Assembly (NCBI RefSeq): GCF_900460065.1
Contig: NZ_UAVD01000037.1
Span: 62,001 to 126,000, forward strand
Length of the DNA: 64,000 bases
DNA from: Streptomyces griseus
GTDB lineage: Bacteria > Actinomycetota > Actinomycetes > Streptomycetales > Streptomycetaceae
Direction: 5' to 3'
Shown: positions 27,046 through 36,346 of the stretch, piece by piece
Position numbering within the stretch: the stretch's first letter is position 1
How the letters are laid out: each line of letters begins with the position of its first letter
Position numbers and translations under genes: made by a program
The notes under the pieces: model-generated
Seen by the model: only the letters and a program-made list of their open reading frames with translations
Database searches by the model: none
Told to the model about the DNA's origin: nothing

Positions 27046-28959
27046 GTGGATCTGCTGACCCGCATCAAGGGACCGCGCGACCTGGACCGGCTCAGCCTCG
27101 GTGAGCTGGACCAGCTCGCCCAGGAGATCCGCACCTTCCTGGTGGACGCGGTGTCCAAGACCGGCGGCCACCTCGGACCCAACCTGGGCGTCGTCGAGCT
27201 CACCATCGCCCTGCACCGGGTCTTCGAGTCGCCCCGGGACAAGGTGCTCTGGGACACCGGCCACCAGAGTTACGTCCACAAGCTGCTCACCGGCCGCCAG
27301 GACTTCTCCCGGCTCAAGAGCAAGGGCGGCCTCTCCGGCTACCCCTCCCGTGCCGAGTCCGACCACGACGTCATCGAGAACAGCCACGCCTCCGGCGTCC
27401 TCGGCTGGGCCGACGGCATGGCCAAGGCGAACGAGGTCCTGAGGAAGGACGACCACGTCGTCGCGGTCATCGGCGACGGCGCCCTCACCGGCGGTATGGC
27501 CTGGGAGGCGCTGAACAACATCGCCGCCGCCAAGGACCGCCCCCTCGTCATCGTCGTCAACGACAACGAGCGCTCCTACGCCCCGACCATCGGCGGCCTG
27601 GCCAACCACCTCGCCACGCTCCGTACGACCGACGGTTACGAGCGGTTCCTGGCCCGCGGCAAGGACATCCTGGAGCGCACGCCCGTCGTCGGCCGCCCGC
27701 TGTACGAGACCCTGCACGGCGCCAAGAAGGGCCTCAAGGACTTCATCGCCCCGCAGGGCATGTTCGAGGACCTCGGCCTGAAGTACGTCGGCCCGATCGA
27801 CGGCCACGACATCGAGGCCCTGGAATCGGCCCTCCAGCGCGCCAAGCGCTTCCGCGGCCCGGTCATCGTGCACTGCCTCACCGAGAAGGGCCGCGGCTAC
27901 ACCCCGGCCCTGGAGGACGAGGCGGACCGCTTCCACGCGGTCGGCAAGATCCACCCGGACACCGGCCTGCCGATCTCCACCTCCGGCCTCGACTGGACCT
28001 CCGTCTTCGGCGAGGAGATGGTCAAGCTCGGCGAGGAGCGCGAGGACATCGTCGCGATCACCGCGGCCATGCTCCAGCCCGTCGGCCTCGGCAAGTTCGA
28101 GGCCGCCTTCCCGGACCGGATCTACGACGTCGGCATCGCCGAGCAGCACGGCGCGGCCTCCGCCGCCGGCCTCGCCACCGGCGGACTCCACCCGGTCTTC
28201 GCGGTCTACGCCACCTTCCTCAACCGCGCCTTCGACCAGGTCCTGATGGACGTCGCCCTGCACAAGTGCGGTGTGACGTTCGTCCTGGACCGGGCCGGCA
28301 TCACCGGCACGGACGGCGCCTCGCACAACGGCATGTGGGACATGTCGATCCTCCAGTGCGTGCCCACGCTCCGGATCGCCGCCCCGCGCGACGCCGACCA
28401 GGTCCGCGCCCAGCTGCGCGAGGCCGTCGCCGTCGACGACGCGCCCACCGTGGTCCGCTTCTCCAAGGGCGCGGTCGGCCCCGCGGTCAAGGCGGTCGGC
28501 CGGGCCGGCGGCATGGACATCCTGCGCCGGCCGACGGCCGCCCGCCCGGACGTCCTGATCGTCTCCGTCGGCGCGCTCGCCCCGATGTGCCTGGAGATCG
28601 CCGACCTGCTCGACGCCCAGGGCATCTCCAGCACCGTCGTCGACCCCCGCTGGGTCAAGCCCGTCGACGAGGCGCTCGCCCCGCTCGCCGAACGCCACCG
28701 CGTCGTCGTCACGGTCGAGGACAACAGCCGGGCCGGAGGCGTCGGCTCCGCCGTCGCCCAGTCCCTGCGCGACGCCGGGGTCGACGTACCCCTGCGCGAC
28801 TTCGGCATCCCGCCGGTCTTCCTCGACCACGCCTCGCGCGGCGAGGTCATGGCCGAGATCGGACTGACCGCACCGGACATCGCCCGGCAGGTCACCGGCC
28901 TGGTCGCCAAGCTCGACGGCCGCTTCGAGAGCCGCGCCGTGGAGCCCGCCCGCGACTGA
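27046..28959 (+). CDS. dxs: 1-deoxy-D-xylulose-5-phosphate synthase
   Basis: 637 residues from GTG 27046, five bases after AAGGAGG. Thiamine-diphosphate enzyme that condenses pyruvate and glyceraldehyde 3-phosphate, the first step of the MEP isoprenoid pathway. It shows LWDTGHQSYVHKLLTGR, the ThDP motif IGDGALTGGMAWEALNN ending at VVNDN, the catalytic Glu in GIAEQHGAASAAGLA, and the transketolase C-domain (TVEDNSRAGGVGSAV). The length is normal. It is monocistronic, with terminator hairpins on both sides. The S. coelicolor counterpart is, from memory, SCO6013. Confidence 0.97.
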   Translation: MDLLTRIKGPRDLDRLSLGELDQLAQEIRTFLVDAVSKTGGHLGPNLGVVELTIALHRVFESPRDKVLWDTGHQSYVHKLLTGRQDFSRLKSKGGLSGYPSRAESDHDVIENSHASGVLGWADGMAKANEVLRKDDHVVAVIGDGALTGGMAWEALNNIAAAKDRPLVIVVNDNERSYAPTIGGLANHLATLRTTDGYERFLARGKDILERTPVVGRPLYETLHGAKKGLKDFIAPQGMFEDLGLKYVGPIDGHDIEALESALQRAKRFRGPVIVHCLTEKGRGYTPALEDEADRFHAVGKIHPDTGLPISTSGLDWTSVFGEEMVKLGEEREDIVAITAAMLQPVGLGKFEAAFPDRIYDVGIAEQHGAASAAGLATGGLHPVFAVYATFLNRAFDQVLMDVALHKCGVTFVLDRAGITGTDGASHNGMWDMSILQCVPTLRIAAPRDADQVRAQLREAVAVDDAPTVVRFSKGAVGPAVKAVGRAGGMDILRRPTAARPDVLIVSVGALAPMCLEIADLLDAQGISSTVVDPRWVKPVDEALAPLAERHRVVVTVEDNSRAGGVGSAVAQSLRDAGVDVPLRDFGIPPVFLDHASRGEVMAEIGLTAPDIARQVTGLVAKLDGRFESRAVEPARD

Positions 28960-28981
28960 CGCACCCACCTCCGTTCGGCCG

Positions 28982-29027
28982 ATGGGCCGGGAGAACCGCC
29001 CCTGTACGGGTGGTTCTCCCGGCCCAT
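28982..29027 (+). terminator. Terminator after dxs
   Basis: A 16-bp perfect outer stem (28982-28997 with 29012-29027, ATGGGCCGGGAGAACC) extended inward by about four further pairs. Confidence 0.88.
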
Positions 29028-29112
29028 TCGCATGAAACGGGCCGGATGGCGCGTTCACCCGCGGCACGGTCCCCATCATGGCGTTCACAACGAATGCGTG
29101 GAGGTAACGCAG

Positions 29113-30615
29113 GTGAGCGCGCAGGTCACACCACCCCGCGGAAACGGCATGTTCCGCACCAAATCCATCGAACAGTCGATCCGCGACACCGAGGAGCCGG
29201 AACACGCGCTCAGGAAGTCCCTCTCCGCCCTGGACCTCACCGTCTTCGGCGTCGGCGTCATCATCGGCACCGGTATCTTCGTCCTCACCGGACAGGTCGC
29301 CAAGGAGACGGCCGGCCCCGCCACCGCCATCGCGTTCGCCGTGGCCGGCGTCGTGTGCGCGCTCGCCGCCCTCTGCTACGCCGAGTTCGCCTCCACCGTC
29401 CCGGTGGCCGGCTCCGCCTACACCTTCGCCTACGCCGCGCTGGGCGAACTGGTGGCCTGGATCATCGGCTGGGACCTGGTGCTGGAGTTCGCTTTGGGCA
29501 CCGCCGTCGTCGCGGTCGGCTGGTCCGGCTACGTCCGCTCTCTCATGGACAACGTCGACTGGACGATGCCCGAAGTGCTCTCGGGCACGGACGTGGCGGA
29601 AGGATTCGGCTTCGACATCCTGGCCTTCGCCCTGGTACTGATCCTGACCGCCATCCTGGTCGTCGGCATGAAGCTCTCCGCCCGGGTCACCTCGGTCGTG
29701 GTGGCGATCAAGGTCGCGGTGGTCCTCATGGTGATCATCGCGGGCCTGTTCTTCATCAAGGCCGAGAACTACAAGCCCTTCATCCCGCCGGCCGAGAAGC
29801 AGCCCGCCGGCTCGGGCTGGGACGCGCCGCTCGTACAGCTGCTGTTCGGCTACGAGCCCACGAACTTCGGCGTGATGGGCATCTTCACCGCCGCCTCCAT
29901 CGTCTTCTTCGCCTTCATCGGATTCGACGTGGTGGCCACCGCCGCCGAGGAGACCAAACTGCCCCAGCGCGACATGCCGCGCGGCATCCTCGGCTCGCTC
30001 CTCATCTGCACGGTGCTCTACGTCGCGGTCTCGATCGTGGTCACCGGCATGCAGCACTACAGCGAGCTCTCCGTCAGCGCCCCGCTCGCCGACGCCTTCA
30101 AGGCCACCGGGCATCCCTTCTACGCGGGGCTGATCAGCTTCGGCGCGGCGGTCGGCCTCACCACGGTCTGCATGATCCTGCTCCTCGGCCAGACCCGCGT
30201 CTTCTTCGCGATGAGCCGCGACGGCCTCCTCCCGCGCTTCTTCTCCAAGACGCACCCGCGCTTCCGCACGCCCTACCGCCCGACGATCCTGCTCGGCGTG
30301 CTGATCGCGATCATCGCCGGGTTCACCAGCATCGAGGAGCTGGCCACCCTGGTGAACATCGGCACCCTCTTCGCGTTCGTCATCGTCGCCCTCGGCGTCC
30401 TGGTCCTGCGCCGCACCCGGCCCGACCTGCCCCGCGCGTTCCGTGCCCCGTGGGTGCCGGTGCTCCCGATCGTCTCGGTGGCCGCCTCGGTCTGGCTGAT
30501 GCTCAACCTGCCGGTGGAGACCTGGGTCCGCTTCGGCGCCTGGATGGTCCTCGGGGTGGTCATCTACTTCGTGTACGGGCGCTCCCACAGCCGCATGGCC
30601 AAGGAGGGCCGCTGA
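29113..30615 (+). CDS. APC-superfamily amino-acid permease (cationic amino-acid transporter type)
   Basis: 500 residues from GTG 29113, eight bases after GGAGG; the longer frame from 29032 runs through the dxs terminator region. About 12 membrane helices. Diagnostic are FGVGVIIGTGIFVLTGQVA in helix 1, FAFIGFDVVATAAEETKLPQ (helix 6 and the conserved acidic/Pro segment) and RVFFAMSRDGLLP. It resembles CAT-type importers of basic amino acids. The soluble tail is short. It converges on the S9 peptidase gene with only 16 nt between stops. Confidence 0.9.
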   Translation: MSAQVTPPRGNGMFRTKSIEQSIRDTEEPEHALRKSLSALDLTVFGVGVIIGTGIFVLTGQVAKETAGPATAIAFAVAGVVCALAALCYAEFASTVPVAGSAYTFAYAALGELVAWIIGWDLVLEFALGTAVVAVGWSGYVRSLMDNVDWTMPEVLSGTDVAEGFGFDILAFALVLILTAILVVGMKLSARVTSVVVAIKVAVVLMVIIAGLFFIKAENYKPFIPPAEKQPAGSGWDAPLVQLLFGYEPTNFGVMGIFTAASIVFFAFIGFDVVATAAEETKLPQRDMPRGILGSLLICTVLYVAVSIVVTGMQHYSELSVSAPLADAFKATGHPFYAGLISFGAAVGLTTVCMILLLGQTRVFFAMSRDGLLPRFFSKTHPRFRTPYRPTILLGVLIAIIAGFTSIEELATLVNIGTLFAFVIVALGVLVLRRTRPDLPRAFRAPWVPVLPIVSVAASVWLMLNLPVETWVRFGAWMVLGVVIYFVYGRSHSRMAKEGR

Positions 30616-30631
30616 AGCCCGGGCCGGGGCC

Positions 30632-32770
30632 TCACGGAGCGACCCCGCCCGGCGCCGGCAGCCCCACCCGCCCCGCCAGGAACGCGAGGCAATCGGCCTC
30701 CAGCGCCACCACGCGCGAGACGGCACGCGCGCCGTGCCCGACGCCGCGTTCCAGGCGGAGCAGGACCGGCCCGGACCCGGACGTGGCGTGCTGCAACGCG
30801 GCGCACATCTTGCGCGCGTGCAGCGGATCGGTCCTGGTGTCGCCGTCCGATGCGGCGAGCAGCACCGCCGGGTAGCCGACGCCGGGCGTGACGCGGTGGT
30901 ACGGGGAGTAGCCCAGCAGCGTCCGGGCCTGCGCGGGGTCGCGCACACTGCCGTACTCGGGCACCCAGCTGGGCCCCAGCCCCGACGACTCGAAGCGGAC
31001 CATGTCCAGCAGCGGGACCCGGCACACCGCGGCGGCGTACTTCTCCGGCTCCTGGGTCAGGGCCGCGCCGACGAGCAGCCCGCCGTTGGAGGAGCCCATG
31101 ACCGCGATCCGGCCCTCCTCGGCCCAGCCGGCCGCCAGCAGGTGGTCGGAGGCGGCGGCGAAGTCGTCGAACGTGTTCTGCTTGTTGGCCCCGCTGCCGG
31201 CGAGGTGCCACTCCTCGCCCTCCTCGCCGCCGCCGCGCAGCCCCGCCCAGGCGAAGACGCCGCCCGCCCGGACCCAGGCGAGGATCTGGGGCCGGTACCG
31301 GGGCGACATGATCTGGCCGAAGCCGCCGTACCCGGTGAGCAGGGCCGGGCGCGGCACGTCCGGACGCCCGGTGGGGGAGATCACGAACATCCGCACCGTC
31401 GTCCCGTCCCGGGAGGGGAAGGCGACCTGCCGGGTGACGGCCCCCTCGGCCTCGGGCGCGCTCCGGGCGCCGTGCTCCCAGCCCGTCACGCGGCGCGTCC
31501 GCCCGTCGAAGCGCAGGACCCGTGTCGGGGTCGCGAAGTCGGTGTAGGTGAACCAGGCCTCGTGGCTGCCGGCGGGCCCGGCCGCGAAGCCGCCCACGGT
31601 GCCGCTGCCCGGCAGCGGCACCGAGCCCACCCGCGTCCCGTCCGTCAGGTCGTGCACGGTCACCTCGGCCACCGTGTGCCGGGTCCAGGCGGCCAGGCCG
31701 AGCGGGTGGTCCAGCTCGGGCCCCGTGACCACGGCGAAGTCGGTGAGGACCGCGTCGGGGCGTCCCTCGACCACCTCCCGCCACGCCTCCGGCCCCCGGT
31801 GGAGCGCGTCCGGCGGGCAGGCCACGACGTGGCCGCGAGCGGCCCCGTGGTCGGTGCGCAGCCACACCGGGTCCCGCGGACCGGTGCCGGGGGCCACGTG
31901 CAGACGGGTGGCGGCCGGGGTGTTCTCCTGGACCGGCACCAGCAGCGGCCTCTCCAGCGGTCCCGCGGTCAGGTCGGCCAGGTAGAGGTCGGTGCGGCGA
32001 CCGGTGCCGAGCGTGGCCCGGATCCCGAGCCAGCGGCCGTCGGCGGACCCGGACACGCTGTAGAACTGGGTCCGGTCCCGGCCCTCGCCGAAGACCAGGG
32101 CGTCGGCACCGGGCGCGGTCCCGACGCGGTGCAGCCAGACCCGGCGGTGGTACTGCTCCTCGCCGGGGTTCAGCCGCGGGTCCAGCCGCCGGACGTAGTA
32201 GAACGCCCCGCCGCCCGGCAGCCAGGCGACCGACGACTTCCGCACCCGGTCCACCGGCCCGTCGACGACCTTCCCGGTCGCCACGTCGATCACCTGGAGC
32301 CGCGAGTCCTCGGTGCCGTCCCGGGAGGTCTGCAGGGCCAACAGCTCGCCCTCCAGGGACGGCTGCCAGGCGTCGAGGACGGTACGCCCCGACGGATCGA
32401 GGACCTGGGGGTCCAGCAGCACCCGGCCGGATTCCGCCCCGGGCTCCGCCACCATGAGCACGGGCTGCTCCTGACCCGCGTCCTGGCGCAGCCAGAAGAC
32501 CCGGCCGCCGCGCACCCTGGGCGGGGTCGCGCGGTCGACGGCGGTGAGCGCCGCCACCTCCGCCTCCCACCGCTCCCGCCCCGGCCAGGCGGCCCGCTCC
32601 GCCGCGTAGAGGGCCTCCTGCTCGGCATCCCAGCGGATCACCGCGTCCGTCCGCGCGTCCTCCAGCCAGCGGTACGGGTCGGGGACGGGCACCCCGTGCA
32701 GCTCGTCCACGACGTCCTGCCGTGCCGTGCGGGGGTAGGCGTGCGGTGCCGGTCGGGCGGCGGAGGTCAC
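30632..32770 (-). CDS. S9 prolyl oligopeptidase, last gene of the radical-SAM RiPP operon
   Basis: 712 residues from GTG 32770, which overlaps the MFS stop as GTGA. Two-domain layout of cytosolic prolyl oligopeptidase: residues 1-75 and about 430-712 form the alpha/beta hydrolase (VPDPYRWLED at the N-terminus), residues about 76-425 the seven-blade propeller. The triad is visible: Ser561 in GSSNGGLLVG, Asp in LLAASDGDTRTDP, His in GVGHGARAV. No signal peptide. Such enzymes cut after Pro in short peptides. Being the last gene of the operon, it is a candidate for leader removal or for clearing the cut leader. The precursor has Pro at residues 2 and 9 only, so full leader removal by Pro cleavage alone is not obvious. 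Confidence 0.92.
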   Translation of the reverse strand: MTSAARPAPHAYPRTARQDVVDELHGVPVPDPYRWLEDARTDAVIRWDAEQEALYAAERAAWPGRERWEAEVAALTAVDRATPPRVRGGRVFWLRQDAGQEQPVLMVAEPGAESGRVLLDPQVLDPSGRTVLDAWQPSLEGELLALQTSRDGTEDSRLQVIDVATGKVVDGPVDRVRKSSVAWLPGGGAFYYVRRLDPRLNPGEEQYHRRVWLHRVGTAPGADALVFGEGRDRTQFYSVSGSADGRWLGIRATLGTGRRTDLYLADLTAGPLERPLLVPVQENTPAATRLHVAPGTGPRDPVWLRTDHGAARGHVVACPPDALHRGPEAWREVVEGRPDAVLTDFAVVTGPELDHPLGLAAWTRHTVAEVTVHDLTDGTRVGSVPLPGSGTVGGFAAGPAGSHEAWFTYTDFATPTRVLRFDGRTRRVTGWEHGARSAPEAEGAVTRQVAFPSRDGTTVRMFVISPTGRPDVPRPALLTGYGGFGQIMSPRYRPQILAWVRAGGVFAWAGLRGGGEEGEEWHLAGSGANKQNTFDDFAAASDHLLAAGWAEEGRIAVMGSSNGGLLVGAALTQEPEKYAAAVCRVPLLDMVRFESSGLGPSWVPEYGSVRDPAQARTLLGYSPYHRVTPGVGYPAVLLAASDGDTRTDPLHARKMCAALQHATSGSGPVLLRLERGVGHGARAVSRVVALEADCLAFLAGRVGLPAPGGVAP

Positions 32771-32784
32771 TGGGTGCTCCCTCG
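32746..32784. repeat. 39-bp repeat, copy A (start region of the S9 peptidase gene)
   Basis: Matches 38625-38663 at 36 of 39 positions in the same orientation. It spans the ribosome site, GTG start and first codons of the peptidase. Copy B has the same elements in front of the glycosyltransferase gene, so the two ends of the operon share a translation-start module. Confidence 0.75.
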
Positions 32785-34212
32785 TCGTGGTGGGGCGGGG
32801 CTGGGGACGGCGGCGGCCCGCGGGGCCGCCTCCTCGGCGGGTCCGGCGGGCTCACCGGCCGTTCCCTCCCCGGCCGGTGAGCCGTCGGGTCCGCCGTCCT
32901 CGGCGGTCTCCGTGTCGGGCAGGGCGCCGCGGGCGTAGAGCCCGGACAGCAGGATGCAGAGCCCGGCCACGGCGATGATCGTGTCGATGGGGCCGAACCG
33001 GACGCCCGCCACCGAGCCGTCGAAGTCCCGCAGCACGGTGCCGGCGAGCCAGCCGGACAGCGCCGCCGCGACCATCGCCGCCAGCTGCGTCATCGGCTGG
33101 AACACGGCGACCACCCGCCCGCGGTACTCGGCGGACGCCGCCGAGAGCAGCAGCGGGGCCATCGCGGTGTTCAGCACGGTGAGCGGAATGGTGAACAGGA
33201 TGAGCAGGGCGATACCGGCGACGAACCCGGTCTGCCGGGAGTAGGCGACCAGCAGGGCGCCGCTCACCAGCAGGCTGACCCACGTCGTCCGCCGCGCCCC
33301 GATCCACTGGACCACCCGGCCGGCGCACAGCGCGCCGACGATGCCGCCCACCCCGATGGCCATGCCGACGTAGCCGAACAGCTTGGCCGACATGCCCAGG
33401 TTCTCGGTCGTGAAGAAGATGTTGAGCGTGTTGAGCGCGCCGACCCCGAACTGGCCGATCACGGCGAAGACCAGCAGCGCGACCAGGAACCTGCTGCGCC
33501 CGAAGAAGCGGAGGCCCGCCACGAACTCCCGTACCACGCCGGTCCGCGGGCCGGGCGCCTTCCCCGGGCCGCTCGCACCCGCCGGAGCCTTCTCGGCGGG
33601 GGCCACCCGGACCGAGGCGATGGCGACGTACGACACCAGGTAGGAGAGCGCGTTGAAGAGCATGGCCCACTGCACGCCCAGGGTGAAGAACAGCGGTGCG
33701 GCGAGCGGTGGCCCCACGATCAGGGCCGTCTGACTGGTCGCCTGGGTGATGCCGGCCGCCCGGGCGCGGTCGGCGTCCCCGGTCACCAGGTCCGCGATGA
33801 TCGTGAAGCGGGCCGGTGCGAAGAACCGGGCGGCCGCGTGCAGGAGCAGCACGGTGCCGTAGACGAGGGTGAGCCACACCCCGGCCGGCAGCGCGTCGGC
33901 CGGCAGGAAGGAGACGACCGCCAGCAGGGCCACCAGTCCGCCGCGCAGCACTTCGGTGCCGAGCATCGTGCGGCGTTTGTCCCAGCGGTCGACGAAGACG
34001 CCCGCGATCGGCCCGACGACGAGGACGGCGGTGCCGCCCGCCACCAGGACACCGCTGACCGCGGCGGGGGCCCAGCTCTCGTCCTTCGCCAGCACGGTGG
34101 CCACCCAGAGCATCAGGGTGGTGCTGAAGACCATGTCCCCGACGGACGAGACCGCCTGGCCGAACCAGAGCCGCGTGAAGTCGGGGCTGATGAGGGTCAG
34201 CCGCGGTGCCAT
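32767..34212 (-). CDS. MFS exporter of the radical-SAM RiPP operon
   Basis: 481 residues from ATG 34212. Twelve-helix major facilitator of the MFS_3/EntS-like exporter type: SPDFTRLWFGQAVSSVGDMV at the start, motif A-like GVFVDRWDKRRTML, and RFFAPARFTIIADLV. The C-terminal 50 residues are a Pro/Ala/Glu-rich tail. The start overlaps the end of the preceding DUF6895 gene by 16 nt and the end overlaps the peptidase gene by 4. It is the likely exporter of the mature peptide or of an intermediate. Confidence 0.88.
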   Translation of the reverse strand: MAPRLTLISPDFTRLWFGQAVSSVGDMVFSTTLMLWVATVLAKDESWAPAAVSGVLVAGGTAVLVVGPIAGVFVDRWDKRRTMLGTEVLRGGLVALLAVVSFLPADALPAGVWLTLVYGTVLLLHAAARFFAPARFTIIADLVTGDADRARAAGITQATSQTALIVGPPLAAPLFFTLGVQWAMLFNALSYLVSYVAIASVRVAPAEKAPAGASGPGKAPGPRTGVVREFVAGLRFFGRSRFLVALLVFAVIGQFGVGALNTLNIFFTTENLGMSAKLFGYVGMAIGVGGIVGALCAGRVVQWIGARRTTWVSLLVSGALLVAYSRQTGFVAGIALLILFTIPLTVLNTAMAPLLLSAASAEYRGRVVAVFQPMTQLAAMVAAALSGWLAGTVLRDFDGSVAGVRFGPIDTIIAVAGLCILLSGLYARGALPDTETAEDGGPDGSPAGEGTAGEPAGPAEEAAPRAAAVPSPAPPRRGSTQ

Positions 34213-35153
34213 GACGGCCTCCCCGAGGAGAGGACCAGCGCCATCAGCGCGGTCACCAGCGTCGTGTGGTACGCCTTCCGGAAGAACTCCCCGGCCGGGG
34301 CCGACGAGGACGCCATGAGCGCGGCGGACCGCCCGGGGATCGCCCCGTCGGACCGCTGGGCCCGCACCAGGCACTCCACGGCCGCGGCCCCCGAGGGGGT
34401 GCGCAGCGGCTCCAGCCCCAGGATGAACTGCGTGATGACGAGTTCGGCGGCGAGGTCCCACCGGTCCTGTCCGACGCAGTGGTCCAGCATCCGCCGGGCC
34501 AGCTCCCGCGCGTCCGCCAGGGCCTCCCCGTACAGACCGGTCGGGGTCCGCCCGTAGTCGCCGAGGAAGAACGCGGCGTGGGTGAGGGAGTATCCCTCGG
34601 AGTCGGTGAGCGGTGGTGCGTCCCCGGTGGCGACGGCCCCCGGAACCCCGTCCTCCGCCGCGCCGGTCAGGGTGACGAGCGGGCTCTGCCCGAGGAGCTC
34701 GGCGTACGGCTCGACGGTGTGGTCCACCCCCGCCTTGTCCGCGTAGAAGCGGATCTCCATGCGCTTGAGCGGCGGTCTGCCGGCCGGTGAGAGGAAGTCG
34801 GGAGCGAGCCGCGCGAGCGTGGCCCGGCGCACCGTGTCGTCGATCCCGTCGGGAGCCAGCGCGGCGAAGGCCAGTCGGTAGGTGGAGGCGGAAGGGGGGT
34901 GGGTGTCGAAGGTCCGGGGGAACTCCGGGCGCTGCCAGAGCTTGCGCAGCAGGGCGGTCGCCCCGTCGAGCCGCTCGTCGCGGGGGCCCCCGGGGCGGTT
35001 CGAGCAGTGGCACAGCAGCGCCAGTTCCAGTACGGCCTTCGCGTGCCGGTGCGTCGCCGTCCCCGCGTCGGCCGTGTACGGGTCGAAGTGGTCCAGGTTC
35101 GCTCCCAACCAGTCGAGCGTGCCGGCGGAGAGCTGGTCGAGAGATGACGTCAT
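34197..35153 (-). CDS. DUF6895-like protein, copy 1 (downstream of the radical SAM gene)
   Basis: 318 residues from ATG 35153, two bases after the radical SAM stop. Soluble and helix-rich, no signal or TM. The C-terminal third carries the family pattern LRTPSGAAAVECLVRAQRSD, then GAIPGRS and FFRKAYHTTLVTALMAL. The same pattern recurs in the second copy at 36343-37335. Segments FYADKAGV and LGDYGRTPTGL also align between the two. Alpha-toroid-like repeats are possible. From memory, DUF6895 proteins occur beside RiPP and radical SAM genes, but no function is established. A scaffold or precursor-binding role is only a guess. Confidence 0.75.
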   Translation of the reverse strand: MTSSLDQLSAGTLDWLGANLDHFDPYTADAGTATHRHAKAVLELALLCHCSNRPGGPRDERLDGATALLRKLWQRPEFPRTFDTHPPSASTYRLAFAALAPDGIDDTVRRATLARLAPDFLSPAGRPPLKRMEIRFYADKAGVDHTVEPYAELLGQSPLVTLTGAAEDGVPGAVATGDAPPLTDSEGYSLTHAAFFLGDYGRTPTGLYGEALADARELARRMLDHCVGQDRWDLAAELVITQFILGLEPLRTPSGAAAVECLVRAQRSDGAIPGRSAALMASSSAPAGEFFRKAYHTTLVTALMALVLSSGRPSWHRG

Positions 35154-35155
35154 GG

Positions 35156-36346
35156 CTACAGCCGCTCCGTCTCGTCCAGGTAGTCGAGCAGGGTGGCGTC
35201 CACGTCGTCGCGGAACCGTGTGAGGTTGCGGGTGTCCTCGTCGTAGCGGTAGAGGTCCTCGCAGGAGATCCAGCGGTCGAGGGTCGCCTCGGCGGGCCGG
35301 TACCCGTCGCCCACCGTGCCGACCTCCCAGTCGGGTTTGCCCGCGGTCTCCCAGCAACTGGCCAGGGTCCCGTCCGCGCTGATCACCGCGCCGTAGCGGC
35401 CTTCGGTGTGGCCGCAGGTGAGGCAGGGGCGGCGGGCGCCGGGGCGGCTCACCCTGAAGCCGAGGTCGAGCGCCCGGCGCTGCCACCTGGTGAAGTGGGC
35501 GGAGAGCTCGCCCGTGTGCAGCAGGTCGTTGGCGTAGCCGATGCCCACGTCGCCGACCCGGGCGAAGTACAGCGCGCACCGGGAGGGGTCCAGCTCCGCC
35601 GCGAGCCGGTCGATGAGCGCGTCGACGCCGTCGAAGGTCTCCTGGGAGACGTTGACCCGCAGGGTCCACCGGATCGGCGTGACCTCGCTCGCCGCGACGA
35701 TGTTGCGGACGATCTTGTCGAAGGTCCCGCCGTTGTCGGCCCTGTTGACCCGGATGCGGTCGTGGTCGGCGCGGTCGCCGTCGAAGGTGACCTGGACGGA
35801 GTCGAGCCCGAGGTCGGAGAGCTGCCGGGCCAGCCGGGGGGAGAGCAGCGTGGTGTTGGAGATCATCCAGGCCGACGTCATCCCGATGTCCGCGGACCGC
35901 TCCAGCAGTTCCAGGCAGCCGCGCGGGTTGAGCAGGGGCTCCCCGCCGAACAGGAGGATCCGCAACCGGTCCAGTTCGGCCGCGGCCATCTGCCGCTGGG
36001 TGAACCCGAGGATCGAGGTGATGGTCCCCGAGCTGAGACGGGTCCGGGCGATCCGGGGCGGACGGCTGCCGTTCGTGGTGTCCTGGGCGGTGTTCTGGAA
36101 GCAGTATCCGCAGCCGAGGTTGCAGTTGGTGCTGGTGAGCACGGTCAGCGCGTACGAGCGGACCGGCGGGGCGGCGAACATCCCGCCCTCGCGCAGTCGG
36201 CGCTCCGTGTCCGGCCGCAGATCCCCTTCCGGGGTGACGTGCCGGCCGCCGAGGCGGACGACCCCGCCCCGGCCGAGGAACCACCAGTTGCGCTTGCCTT
36301 CGAGGAGGCGTGCGCCGTCCGGGAGTTGGACCTGTTGCAGGCTCAT
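35156..36346 (-). CDS. Radical SAM peptide maturase with Twitch/SPASM-like auxiliary cluster domain
   Basis: 396 residues from ATG 36346, overlapping the upstream stop as ATGA. The radical SAM cluster ligands are C75, C79 and C82 in CNLGCGYC; SAM-binding GGEP is at 134-137 (LLFGGEPLLN). An auxiliary-cluster region follows the barrel: C308, C311-x14-G326-x4-C331 and C362. That fits a Twitch or shortened SPASM domain rather than the full seven-Cys SPASM. The N-terminal 65 residues before the barrel could hold a precursor-recognition element. Such enzymes form thioether, C-C or C-O crosslinks, or epimerise or oxidise peptide residues. The precursor of this operon has a single Cys, so at most one Cys-derived thioether is possible. 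Confidence 0.9.
   Translation of the reverse strand: MSLQQVQLPDGARLLEGKRNWWFLGRGGVVRLGGRHVTPEGDLRPDTERRLREGGMFAAPPVRSYALTVLTSTNCNLGCGYCFQNTAQDTTNGSRPPRIARTRLSSGTITSILGFTQRQMAAAELDRLRILLFGGEPLLNPRGCLELLERSADIGMTSAWMISNTTLLSPRLARQLSDLGLDSVQVTFDGDRADHDRIRVNRADNGGTFDKIVRNIVAASEVTPIRWTLRVNVSQETFDGVDALIDRLAAELDPSRCALYFARVGDVGIGYANDLLHTGELSAHFTRWQRRALDLGFRVSRPGARRPCLTCGHTEGRYGAVISADGTLASCWETAGKPDWEVGTVGDGYRPAEATLDRWISCEDLYRYDEDTRNLTRFRDDVDATLLDYLDETERL

Noticed and set aside
26974..30948. A 1324-codon antisense frame across dxs and the permease
   Set aside because: Its residues mirror the codon bias of the two real genes on the other strand; dxs and the permease have clear catalytic or membrane motifs.
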